Shown piece by piece: positions 19,110-26,955 of a stretch of DNA of 64,000 bases; the stretch's first letter is position 1; every line of letters starts with the position of its first letter. A program made the translations under genes and the position numbers. Under the pieces are notes generated by a model. It did no database searches. It was not told where the DNA came from and saw nothing but the letters and a program-made list of their open reading frames with translations. Source of the DNA: Bacteroidia bacterium (GTDB taxonomy: Bacteria > Bacteroidota > Bacteroidia > UKL13-3); NCBI GenBank assembly GCA_025454875.1, contig JALONP010000003.1, positions 119,063-183,062 of the forward strand. The letters run 5' to 3'.

Positions 19110-20096
19110 CTAAAAATGATAGCTGAACCCGATTAACAGATCAATGCTGTTTCCTCGTGGGTTGGTTAACTTATCAATTACTGGAACCGCAATTGCACTT
19201 TGTTTAAATGCATAGGTGATATCTGTGTAACGCAAGCCCATATAGGATGAAAAATTTTTAGCAAAGTTTAACTCATATACCAAGGTTGCATGGTATCCTA
19301 CTGCATTGTCATAAATCCAAGTGTCTTTAAAACCTGTTTGCAATTCGCTTGTATTCCATTTTTGCTTGGCATCAAACGCCATAGTTAAGCCACCTCCCAC
19401 ACGCACTCTTTGGTAGTAACCTCCTTGTATTGGGATTACGAATGATGGTGTAATATTGACCAAATGCCTTGTAAAATGAATACTTGCATTTTCCAAGTGA
19501 GGAGTCAGTCCTCTATCTGCATACCGATAGGAGAGTTCTAAATCAAAGTGGTTTGTAAATTGGTTTCCAACCATTAGCCCGTACATGATACCTCCACCAT
19601 ATCCCAACTTAGATTCGTCACCTTCGGTGGTTTGAATAATGGCAAAATCATTTAACCCAAATCCAGCACCCAACTCAATACCAACACGCATCATTGGCCG
19701 TGTAAGCGGTTTTCGTAAATCTAGGATTTTAGGGTTCAACAAATAGCCTTGTGCCTTTTGACTATCAATCAGATTTAACTCGGTTTGTACCGACCAAAAG
19801 CCTGGCCATACCGTTACCAAACCATACACTGTTGCACCAGGTGTGGGTGCAACCACAAGCGGTTTTCTGCTTGAACTCGCTTCATACAATTGAATGGTAT
19901 CGCCCTTTAGCTTTTGTATGGCATAACTGTTATTGTACAAACACAGTGGCTTTACAACCGAATCCTTTACAAACACTTTTGCTCGCTGTGAAGAGGCAAA
20001 ATGATTATCGGGCCTTATCAATACCAATGTGGATTGCTGGGCCAATACAGTAAAGCAAAATGCGTGTAATATTGCAATGAAGGTTATCTTTTTCAT
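19110..20096 (-). CDS. Outer-membrane beta-barrel protein, unknown function
   Basis: I take the ATG at 20094-20096 as start because it begins a clean signal peptide (KKITFIAILHAFCFTVLAQ); longer in-frame starts add a non-signal sequence. The 328-residue product has an N-terminal domain (to about 120) with a short hydrophobic stretch TPGATVYGLVTVWPGFWSVQ. The rest alternates aromatic/hydrophobic strands and ends in LIGFSYHF, the terminal aromatic typical of outer-membrane barrels. The glycine-rich GAGFGLNDFAI and LGYGGGIMYGLMVG resemble OmpA/porin-family beta-barrel starts. No function is assigned. It is alone on the strand, 117 bp from the desaturase and 117 bp from the PLP-binding protein gene. 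Confidence 0.7.
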   Translation of the reverse strand: MKKITFIAILHAFCFTVLAQQSTLVLIRPDNHFASSQRAKVFVKDSVVKPLCLYNNSYAIQKLKGDTIQLYEASSSRKPLVVAPTPGATVYGLVTVWPGFWSVQTELNLIDSQKAQGYLLNPKILDLRKPLTRPMMRVGIELGAGFGLNDFAIIQTTEGDESKLGYGGGIMYGLMVGNQFTNHFDLELSYRYADRGLTPHLENASIHFTRHLVNITPSFVIPIQGGYYQRVRVGGGLTMAFDAKQKWNTSELQTGFKDTWIYDNAVGYHATLVYELNFAKNFSSYMGLRYTDITYAFKQSAIAVPVIDKLTNPRGNSIDLLIGFSYHF

Positions 20097-20213
20097 AGAA
20101 GTGGTTGCAAAACTGGTTTTTTTTCGAATGTTTACAGGGGTGGTTCTGTAAAACTTAATTGACTTCGTATCATATGAATCAAGATTTACCAAAAATTAGG
20201 CACTGCGGCATTT

Positions 20214-20879
20214 TTACCTGCTACCAAAAATGGCACTACCTACCCTCACCATATTTGATTGTTGTTTGATAGCAAGCTGGTAATCACCACTCATTCCATA
20301 TGATCGAATCATACAATCTGCACCTTTGCCTTGTTCATCTAAAATGTCCTTTACCATGTTGAAGCAATCATGCAATTGGGCAAACTCCCGAGCTATTTGT
20401 GCTTCATTATCGGTATTGCTTGCCATTCCCATAATGCCGCAAATGCGCACAAATGTAAATGCTTTAAATGCATCGCTATTCAATAGTTCAAAACCTTCTT
20501 GAGGGGTAAATCCAAACTTGGTCTCTTCGTTGGTTACATCAAACTGCAATAAACAAGATACAATTCGATTGTTTTTACGACCTTCTTTGTCAATGGTTTC
20601 GAGGAGTTTTAATGAGTCGACCGAATGAATAAGGTGCACAAATGGAGCAATATACTTGACCTTATTGGTTTGTAAATGACCGATTAAATGCCATTCAATA
20701 TCTTTTGGCAATACTTCGTACTTTGATACCAGCTCTTGTACTTTGTTTTCGCCAAACGCACGGTGACCAGCATCGTAAGCTTCTTGAATTGCTTCTACAG
20801 GTTTTGTTTTACTTACTGCAATCAATTGTACTGATGCAGGAATTTGTTCCTTTATTTTTAGGATATTTGCCCCAATCAT
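20214..20879 (-). CDS. YggS/PLPBP family pyridoxal-phosphate homeostasis protein
   Basis: This is a cytosolic PLP-binding protein with an alanine-racemase-like TIM-barrel fold that buffers PLP and affects amino-acid and coenzyme homeostasis. The 221 residues show the PLP lysine in VQLIAVSKTKPVEAI, FGENKVQEL, EWHLIGHLQTNKVKYI, the segment CGIMGMASNT and the C-terminal SYGMSGDYQLAI...VRVGSAIFG signature. Its ATG (complement of 20877-20879) shares the CATG tetranucleotide with the divergent DUF4296 gene, so the start codons overlap. The N-terminus is a few residues shorter than in many homologues but begins at the expected helix. Confidence 0.95.
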   Translation of the reverse strand: MIGANILKIKEQIPASVQLIAVSKTKPVEAIQEAYDAGHRAFGENKVQELVSKYEVLPKDIEWHLIGHLQTNKVKYIAPFVHLIHSVDSLKLLETIDKEGRKNNRIVSCLLQFDVTNEETKFGFTPQEGFELLNSDAFKAFTFVRICGIMGMASNTDNEAQIAREFAQLHDCFNMVKDILDEQGKGADCMIRSYGMSGDYQLAIKQQSNMVRVGSAIFGSR

Positions 20880-21243
20880 GAATATTCAAAAACTAAAAAA
20901 CAAATATACAGTTCTACTTACAATACTGGCCATTGGAAGTTGTGCTCCCAAAGCTGATAAAGTGCCATCCAAAATGATTGCCCAAAATACCATGAGTGAT
21001 ATTTTAGCCGAAATGCATATTGCAGATATTATTGCAAGTAAACACCGAACTGGGAATATAGACAGCATTGAATATACTGCACTTAGTTATTATCCAGCTA
21101 TTTTGGCTAAACATGGAGTAGATAGCAACTTGTTTTATACCAGTTTTGAATATTACCAAAAGCACCCTGTATTGCTCGATTCGGTGTATGCTGAAGTCAT
21201 CACCAAGCTGAGCAGTAAAGAAATGATGTACAGAGGTAAATAA
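20878..21243 (+). CDS. DUF4296 family lipoprotein
   Basis: This is a small Bacteroidota protein of unknown function, 121 residues, matching the DUF4296 pattern (MSDILAEMHIADIIAS at the start of the domain, SLEYTALSYYPAILAKHGVD-like centre, FYTSFEYYQKHPVLLDSVYAEVI). The N-terminus TVLLTILAIGSCAP is a lipoprotein signal with the lipobox Cys at residue 22, so the protein is probably anchored in an envelope membrane. Its start codon overlaps the start codon of the divergent PLP-binding gene. mutS2 begins 8 bp downstream and is likely cotranscribed. Confidence 0.85.
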   Translation: MNIQKLKNKYTVLLTILAIGSCAPKADKVPSKMIAQNTMSDILAEMHIADIIASKHRTGNIDSIEYTALSYYPAILAKHGVDSNLFYTSFEYYQKHPVLLDSVYAEVITKLSSKEMMYRGK

Positions 21244-21251
21244 CCGTAAAC

Positions 21252-23639
21252 GTGCCGTATCCAGCAAATATCGAAACCAAACTCGAGTTTGATCAAATTA
21301 AACAACTCATTGCTTCCAGGTGCATATCTGAAATGGGACAAGGGTATGTTGCCAATATGCGGTTCGTAAACCGATTTGATTTGCTTCAAAAATTACTCTT
21401 TCAAGTTAAAGAATGTAAAACTCTTTTAACAGAGGATACTCCTTTTGCTGCTGAACATTATTACCCTATTCAGCCTTATTTACACAGGGCCGCAGTTGAG
21501 GGTTCTTTTTTACCCGAGGAGGCTTTTCATCAACTCAGGCTTGTATTGCAAACCTTTGCAAGCATTTGCTATTATTTTGAACAACGCAATGCTACTTACC
21601 CTCAATTGGCGTTGTTGTTTAGTGGCATGCAGCAAAATCCGCAACTTGTTCATGCTATTAACCGCATTTTGGATGAACAAGGCAATATGAAGCCAAACGC
21701 TTCTCCGGCATTATCAAAAATTACGGCACAAATTCAAGATAAAGAAAAAGAGGTACGCAAACGGTTAACTGCTTTGTACGATAAAGCTGCAAACGAAGGC
21801 TGGTTGGCCGATTCTGGAATTACAGTAAGAGATGGGCGACTCGTACTGCCCATGTTGGCAGAACACAAGCGCAAAATAAGTGGTTGGATGCATGATGAGT
21901 CCTCAACAGGACAAACCGTATACATTGAACCAACCGAAGTATTTGAAACAAACAACTTAATTAGGGAATTGCAATTGGCTTATAAACGTGAACGTGAGCG
22001 CATATTAATTGAGTTAACAACCACCATTAGACCATCATTACCTGATCTTGAAAAATACAGCCAACGCCTCGGATTAATTGATTTTATAAGGGCAAAAGCC
22101 TTATTAGCCATTGCGCTTGATGCTGATCTTCCGATTTTATCTGCCCATCCTCAAGCTAATTGGGTGGAAGCATACCATCCGCTGTTAAAGTTGAACCACC
22201 AAAAAAGTGGCCAAGCCGTAATGCCGCTTTCTGCCAAACTTACCCGCGACAAACGCATTTTGGTAATCTCAGGACCTAATGCAGGAGGCAAATCCGTATG
22301 TTTAAAAACATTTGGCTTGCTGCAATACATGCTGCAATGTGGCATGTTGGTACCTTGCAAAAGTCACTCAGAAGTAGGCCTATTTAATGATATTCTCGTA
22401 GACATAGGAGATGAACAATCGATTGAAAATGATTTAAGCACCTACAGTTCGCATTTGCTGCACATGAAACATTTTACAGTAGTTGCTAATGCCAAAACAC
22501 TTTTTTTAATCGATGAGTTTGGAACGGGAACCGACCCACAATTTGGTGGCCCATTGGCCGAAGCCATTTTACACCAATTAAACACCCAAAAAGCCTATGG
22601 TGTGGTAACCACACATTACAGCAATTTAAAACATTATGCGGCCCACACTCCTGGTATTGAAAACGCATGCATGTTATTTGACAACAGCAATATGCGGCCA
22701 CTTTATACACTCGAAATTGGAAAACCAGGAAGTTCGTATGCATTTGAAATAGCTCAACAAACTGGCTTAGCACAAAGCATTATTCACTATGCCAAAGCCA
22801 AAGTTGGCGACAAACAAAAAAGGGTTGATGACTTATTGATTGAGTTGGAAAAAGAAAAGGCGCATGTGAGTGAACTCAGAAAAAGATTTACCGAAAAGGA
22901 AGCCAAGACGGCAGAACAACTCGAGTCCTATACTACGTTAAAAGCAAGTCTCGAAAACCAACGCAAAAAAATGTTAACCGATGCAAGGCAAGAAGCATTG
23001 TCAATTATATCGGAAGCTAATAGCCGCATTGAACAAACCATTCGTGAAATACGCGAGAAAAAAGCAGCAACTGAAACCATTCGAAAAGTTCGCACCGAAC
23101 TTAAATTAGATACCGATTTGCTTAAGGAAAAAACCAAAACCGAAGCGCCTCAATTACCAAAGCCTGCACCATCCGAAGTAGATGGTAACATTGCCATTGG
23201 CGACTTTGTGCAATTGATTGGCCAAGAAACCGTTGGTGAAGTGTTGAGTATCCAAAAACAGAAAGCACTTGTTGCGTTTGGTGAACTCAGCAGTTGGATA
23301 TTACTTAACAAACTTTCTAAATCAAAAGCACCTAAAACAACCGCAACAAAAGCAAGCAGCCAAGGTGTAAATCTCAATGCCAAACTTCAGCACTTTCAAA
23401 GTGAGTTGAATTTAATAGGCACAAGAGGCGAAGCTGCTATCAAAATGCTGCAACAATACATTGACGAAGCATACTTGCTTGGCTTTAAAGAAGTGCGCAT
23501 TGTGCATGGGAAGGGATACGGTATTTTACGCAAACTGGTTAAAGAATACCTGCAACAAAATCCATTTGTAGCTAGCATACGCCATGAACATATTGAAATG
23601 GGCGGTGATGGCGTGAGTATTGTTACACTCAACGTTTAA
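21252..23639 (+). CDS. mutS2: MutS2 family ATPase/endonuclease
   Basis: This is a MutS-related ATPase that acts on branched DNA or collided ribosomes, not in mismatch repair. It has 795 residues and starts at GTG 21252. The core and lever helices occupy 1-300. The ATPase domain has Walker A ISGPNAGGKSVCLKT, Walker B LFLIDEFGTGTDP and the trans segment VVTTHYSNLKHYA. A coiled-coil stalk (about 515-640) and the C-terminal Smr domain follow. The Smr domain keeps VHGKGYGILRK, but the usual LDLR motif reads LNLIG, so nuclease activity may be altered. It lies 8 bp after the DUF4296 gene. Confidence 0.94.
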   Translation: MPYPANIETKLEFDQIKQLIASRCISEMGQGYVANMRFVNRFDLLQKLLFQVKECKTLLTEDTPFAAEHYYPIQPYLHRAAVEGSFLPEEAFHQLRLVLQTFASICYYFEQRNATYPQLALLFSGMQQNPQLVHAINRILDEQGNMKPNASPALSKITAQIQDKEKEVRKRLTALYDKAANEGWLADSGITVRDGRLVLPMLAEHKRKISGWMHDESSTGQTVYIEPTEVFETNNLIRELQLAYKRERERILIELTTTIRPSLPDLEKYSQRLGLIDFIRAKALLAIALDADLPILSAHPQANWVEAYHPLLKLNHQKSGQAVMPLSAKLTRDKRILVISGPNAGGKSVCLKTFGLLQYMLQCGMLVPCKSHSEVGLFNDILVDIGDEQSIENDLSTYSSHLLHMKHFTVVANAKTLFLIDEFGTGTDPQFGGPLAEAILHQLNTQKAYGVVTTHYSNLKHYAAHTPGIENACMLFDNSNMRPLYTLEIGKPGSSYAFEIAQQTGLAQSIIHYAKAKVGDKQKRVDDLLIELEKEKAHVSELRKRFTEKEAKTAEQLESYTTLKASLENQRKKMLTDARQEALSIISEANSRIEQTIREIREKKAATETIRKVRTELKLDTDLLKEKTKTEAPQLPKPAPSEVDGNIAIGDFVQLIGQETVGEVLSIQKQKALVAFGELSSWILLNKLSKSKAPKTTATKASSQGVNLNAKLQHFQSELNLIGTRGEAAIKMLQQYIDEAYLLGFKEVRIVHGKGYGILRKLVKEYLQQNPFVASIRHEHIEMGGDGVSIVTLNV

Positions 23640-23645
23640 GCAATG

Positions 23646-24275
23646 CTATTTGGGTTGAATCCATTGCTCCATCCAACTGCTCATTTTTTGCATTTGCTCT
23701 TGAAACTGTTTGCCCATACGCTCCAAATTTTCACGGGTAAGTTCCGATACTTTTGTTGCCGAGGATTGCAACTCAGCTATTTTCTCATCGAGCTCTTTGC
23801 GTGCTTTTTCAGCTTCCTCTTTTACCTCCATTTTGGCTAGTGTAAATTGAAGCTGTGCTATTTCCAAACCAGTTTTAATGGCCTTGGCATTGTGGTCGAA
23901 AAGTTCCATCATGTAAGCGTAGTTGCCAGTATAAGCAAGTTTAGCAGCAGCATATACCTCTTGCATAGCGAGGTCTATTTTTTTTCGTTGGGCTGATATC
24001 GCCTCCACTGTATCGGCCTTACCTAAATGAACTTGCAGGTTTAGCTCTTCAATGCTTGAACGCAGTTTTTGTGCATGCTCTTCGGCCATATCAGTAGCTT
24101 TATCTACATTTTGCTTCAGCGTTTCAATCATGCTTTTCAGTTGGTTCTTTTGTGCTTCAAATGCTTCGGCTGCGTCCATTTTGCCTAAGTTGTATCGCAC
24201 ATTCATTTTTTCAAGTGACATTTTCCATTGCGAAAACCACTGTTTGAGTTGTTCTTCAAAAGCTGTATTGTTCAT
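23646..24275 (-). CDS. Coiled-coil protein with three internal repeats, unknown function
   Basis: This is a 209-residue, almost purely helical, charged protein without signal peptide or membrane segment; I recognise no family. I use the ATG at 24273-24275 (MNNTAFEEQLKQWF); a longer frame adds a hydrophobic stretch of doubtful reality. Three related helices recur at residues about 27-52 (YNLGKMDAAEAFEAQKNQL), 82-107 (VHLGKADTVEAISAQRKKI) and 144-169 (FTLAKMEVKEEAEKARKEL), 55-62 residues apart. Its 3' end faces mutS2 at 6 bp. It could be a structural or membrane-peripheral coiled-coil protein. Confidence 0.75.
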   Translation of the reverse strand: MNNTAFEEQLKQWFSQWKMSLEKMNVRYNLGKMDAAEAFEAQKNQLKSMIETLKQNVDKATDMAEEHAQKLRSSIEELNLQVHLGKADTVEAISAQRKKIDLAMQEVYAAAKLAYTGNYAYMMELFDHNAKAIKTGLEIAQLQFTLAKMEVKEEAEKARKELDEKIAELQSSATKVSELTRENLERMGKQFQEQMQKMSSWMEQWIQPK

Positions 24276-24368
24276 AATAGTATAGGTATTTAAAAATATG
24301 CGTATCCACAAATATAACTTTAACACTTAAAGTATAGGAGCCAAATATTTAGGTTGCTTAATTTTACT

Positions 24369-24858
24369 TTTTGTTACCTTCTGGTTCTGCAAAAGGTGCT
24401 ACCGAATGAAATAACTAAGACCTCAAATAGGATCACTATTCATTCGCGTATTATCAATGTAAAATTTAAAAATAGGCTATTTTAAATAACATTGATTGGA
24501 CCCAAAAGCAGACCACCAATTCCAAATCAACCCTCATTCTATGCTATGTCCAACGCCACTGAGGCCAATTCGGGTTGATTTCGCTCAATTGGTGGATTCC
24601 GATAGCTATCGGAACGGCACTTTGTCTCTCGAAAAACATAATTCTAAACACTCACTTTGCCTTAGATGGTTTTGTGTGACAAACAAAGCGTTTATTTTAG
24701 CGGTGGCTTTCGGTAAGCAACCCACGAACGAAGTGGCTTGGGTTGCGGGGAAAATAAATAATGTAGTTTGTAACAAAAGCATCGGTAGCACGAAGGTTGC
24801 GCTTATTTTTCTTTCCACAGAGAAAAAGTAAGGCGGGTTTGGGGCGGCTAGCCCCAAG
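24369..24858 (+). repeat. Dispersed noncoding repeat, copy 1 (interrupted)
   Basis: This is one of two inverted copies of a hairpin-ended repeat; the other is at 35063-35439. The copies share long near-identical stretches such as AGCAGACCACCAATTCCAAA, GGTTTTGTGTGACAAACAAA and AAAAAGTAAGGCGGGTTTGG. This copy begins with a degenerate hairpin (GTTACCTTCTG...CAAAAGGTGCTAC) and ends with GGGGCGGCTAGCCCC. Relative to copy 2 it carries about 99 extra nt at 24405-24503 and an added 18-bp perfect palindrome TTCCGATAGCTATCGGAA at about 24598-24615. Open frames on both strands are side effects of the sequence. It fills most of the 24276-24910 gap. Confidence 0.88.
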
Positions 24859-24910
24859 AGTGGAACAAATAGTAACTTGAAATTTTATTGACAAGTTAAC
24901 GGATATACAC

Positions 24911-25369
24911 TTAAAAAATGACTTCTTTAGGCAAAAAAGGTGTAGCATCACCGCCATTGCGAATCAAATCACGTACAACAGAAGAGCTAATGGGAGTATA
25001 TGCAGGATCACACATTAAAAAAACAGTTTCGACAGTTGGGGTAACCAACTTGTTCATTTGGGCAATGTTTTTTTCGTAATCAAAATCGCTCATGTTGCGC
25101 AAGCCACGCAAAATATAATGTGCATTGAGTTGGGCGCAAAATGTTACAGTAAGACCTTCGTACGATTGCACTTTTACTTTGGGTTGACTGGCAAAAATAT
25201 CCCGAATCCATTGTTCGCGCTGGGCAAGCGGGAACAAGGTCGTTTTACTGCTGTTATGGCCAATTCCAATTACAATTTCATCAAACAACTGCATGGCACG
25301 TTCAACAATGTTTACATGTCCGATGGTAATTGGGTCGAACGTTCCCGGGAAAAGCGCAATCCGTTTCAT
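24911..25369 (-). CDS. coaD: Phosphopantetheine adenylyltransferase
   Basis: This cytosolic enzyme makes dephospho-CoA from 4'-phosphopantetheine and ATP, the penultimate step of CoA synthesis. The 152 residues include the nucleotidyltransferase motif ALFPGTFDPITIGHVNI (TxGH variant TIGH), YILRGLRNMSDFDYE and the C-terminal YTPISSSVVRDLI (IS-S-S signature). All expected motifs are present. It is a single gene here, separated from rsmD (36390) by the whole RHS region. In many Bacteroidota these two genes are close neighbours. Confidence 0.97.
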   Translation of the reverse strand: MKRIALFPGTFDPITIGHVNIVERAMQLFDEIVIGIGHNSSKTTLFPLAQREQWIRDIFASQPKVKVQSYEGLTVTFCAQLNAHYILRGLRNMSDFDYEKNIAQMNKLVTPTVETVFLMCDPAYTPISSSVVRDLIRNGGDATPFLPKEVIF

Positions 25370-25524
25370 ACAATTGTTTAAATAGTTACACGAAGCAACA
25401 CATTTTTTAGGATATTAACCAATGGGTAACCAATTTACGGCAACGTAACAAGCATCTTGTTTGCACCCTCAGTAATTGGGATAACGTTAGGAGTTAGAAT
25501 ATAGGAATTACTTCAACCAAGCAA

Positions 25525-25854
25525 CTAAGCTTTAATTGAATGCTTCAACTTGGCTAAATCGTCTCTTAGTCCACGTAATTCTAAATTCATACCGTTTAAT
25601 ATCTCAAATAAATCATCGATATGTGTTTGCGTTTTGAGTTCACGCAATGTTACAACTTCTGAATGCACAAGTTCAGCGGGTGAAATGCCATGTATAGTAG
25701 CAATGCGTAGAATCCGATCCCAAGAAGGCTGTGTAATTCCCTTTTCGATTTTAATATAGGCGGCATGGCTCATGGGAATTTTACTGGCCATTTCACGCAC
25801 AGTCCATCCTTTTTCAATTCGGAGATCTGTTATTTTTTCACATAGGGATTTCAT
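25525..25854 (-). CDS. XRE-family transcriptional regulator
   Basis: This is a 109-residue DNA-binding protein. Residues 1-65 form a Cro/CI-type helix-turn-helix (KITDLRIEKGWTVREMASKIPMSHAAYIKIEKG...PSWDRILRIATIHGISPAEL). Residues 70-105 form a charged helix (LFEILNGMNLELRGLRDDLAKL), probably for dimerisation. A perfect 11-bp inverted repeat lies 18 bp upstream of its start codon, between it and the divergent four-gene toxin operon. Autoregulation and control of that operon are therefore likely but inferred. The preceding 155 bp towards coaD contains nothing I can name. Confidence 0.9.
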   Translation of the reverse strand: MKSLCEKITDLRIEKGWTVREMASKIPMSHAAYIKIEKGITQPSWDRILRIATIHGISPAELVHSEVVTLRELKTQTHIDDLFEILNGMNLELRGLRDDLAKLKHSIKA

Positions 25855-25872
25855 AATTTTTTAATATTAATG

Positions 25873-25897
25873 GTTACCAAAATACAATTTTGGTAAC
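25873..25897. promoter_or_regulatory. Perfect palindromic operator candidate
   Basis: GTTACCAAAAT and ATTTTGGTAAC form a perfect 11-bp inverted repeat around a 3-nt centre (ACA). It sits in the 103-bp divergent region, 18 bp from the XRE start and 60 bp from the start of the first toxin-operon gene. The size and symmetry are what an XRE dimer would bind. Binding itself is inference. Confidence 0.7.
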
Positions 25898-25957
25898 TAA
25901 AAATGCAACAAGAATATTATTAATTTCAAATAAAGTTGTATTCTAATTTATATCAAA

Positions 25958-26440
25958 ATGCAACTACGCAAAGTATTCTTAATTTTATTGTTGTCTAACA
26001 GCCTTATTAGTTATGCGCAAAGCGACACCCTCATTCTTGATTTCTCGCAAAGTGGCGGATTTTCTACAAACGAGTACCAAGAGATTATATACGTACCTGC
26101 AAGACCTATTGAGAGGGAGATGATAACCTTAAATCTTAATACATTATCAGAAGTACAGCAGTTTGAGGTAGGCAAAACATATACCGTAAACATAGGCGTA
26201 TTCAATCCATCAGATAATGCGGGAATACTTGCATATGTAAACACCGGTTGCTTTTGTGAAACTGTAACATGGGACCAAAATACTGTGAATCCCAAAGCTA
26301 CAAGAAACATATCTATCGCAGTTAGGCCAATGCATTCTGGCAACTTCGAATCTATTGCTACTGTTTACATCAACTCTGCTGACAATCGTTTCCCAATAGC
26401 AATTAACCGTTTCCGTTTATTGTACCAAGTAATGAATTAA
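25958..26440 (+). CDS. Exported DUF1573-like protein
   Basis: This is a 160-residue protein with a signal peptide (LRKVFLILLLSNSLISYAQ) followed by an Ig-like beta-sandwich. The segment NTGCFCETVTWDQNTVNPKA and then ISIAVRPMHSGNFESIATVYINS matches the pattern of DUF1573 proteins (a CxC pair, then a proline-containing strand, then G-x-F). Cys98 and Cys100 could bind metal or form a disulfide. It is the first gene of the operon with the T9SS protein, the RHS protein and the putative immunity gene (3-bp gap to the next). Its role in toxin delivery is unknown; it may be an envelope accessory factor. Confidence 0.7.
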   Translation: MQLRKVFLILLLSNSLISYAQSDTLILDFSQSGGFSTNEYQEIIYVPARPIEREMITLNLNTLSEVQQFEVGKTYTVNIGVFNPSDNAGILAYVNTGCFCETVTWDQNTVNPKATRNISIAVRPMHSGNFESIATVYINSADNRFPIAINRFRLLYQVMN

Positions 26441-26443
26441 CAA

Positions 26444-26947
26444 ATGAAAAATATAATCTTATTAGCCTTGTTAGTATTATGCTCAATGCTGACCACTGCA
26501 CAAACCACACTAAGTTATTACACCAACAGCTACACATATGATGCTGCAGGCAATCGAAAAACTCGAACCCTCATTAGTGTTTCTTATGAAAAAAATGGAT
26601 CCGACACTTCTTCAGTACAAGATTCAACAACAATAGTAGATTCTACAAATGCCCTGCTAAATGAAAACCCACTCACGCATGAAAACAAAATTGCTCAAAT
26701 TCCCCACCCTAACGTGTATCCAAACCCAACAAGCGACTATTTAACAATTGATTTAAAAGCCTTGGCAATTGATGGGGTTGTTACGAGAACATTTGTTCTG
26801 TACGACTCAAAGCATACCGCAGTTGTGAAGTTCGAATCAACTTTATGGGAATTAAATATACCAATGCAAGCCTATGCATCAGGCAAATACACCTTGCATA
26901 TCCTTTCAAGTAAAAGCCAATTTAAATACAATATCATTAAACAATAA
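26444..26947 (+). CDS. Small T9SS-sorted protein with a YD-repeat motif
   Basis: The 167 residues comprise a signal peptide (ending STTAQ-like at about residue 20), one YD-repeat-like motif YTYDAAGNRKTRTL at 30-43, a Ser/Thr-rich linker, and a C-terminal type A T9SS sorting domain from residue 91 (VYPNPTSDYLTIDL, ending KYTLHILSSKSQFKYNIIKQ). It is therefore predicted to cross the outer membrane by T9SS and remain surface-bound. It lies 3 bp after the DUF1573-like gene and 8 bp before the RHS gene. It could be an anchor or partner for the RHS shell, which itself has no sorting domain. Confidence 0.8.
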   Translation: MKNIILLALLVLCSMLTTAQTTLSYYTNSYTYDAAGNRKTRTLISVSYEKNGSDTSSVQDSTTIVDSTNALLNENPLTHENKIAQIPHPNVYPNPTSDYLTIDLKALAIDGVVTRTFVLYDSKHTAVVKFESTLWELNIPMQAYASGKYTLHILSSKSQFKYNIIKQ

Positions 26948-26955
26948 TCCCTACA

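Noticed and set aside
24496..24831. 111-codon open frame in repeat copy 1
   Set aside because: It lies entirely in the noncoding repeat. The equivalent frame in copy 2 diverges at the end, and the opposite strand is equally open.
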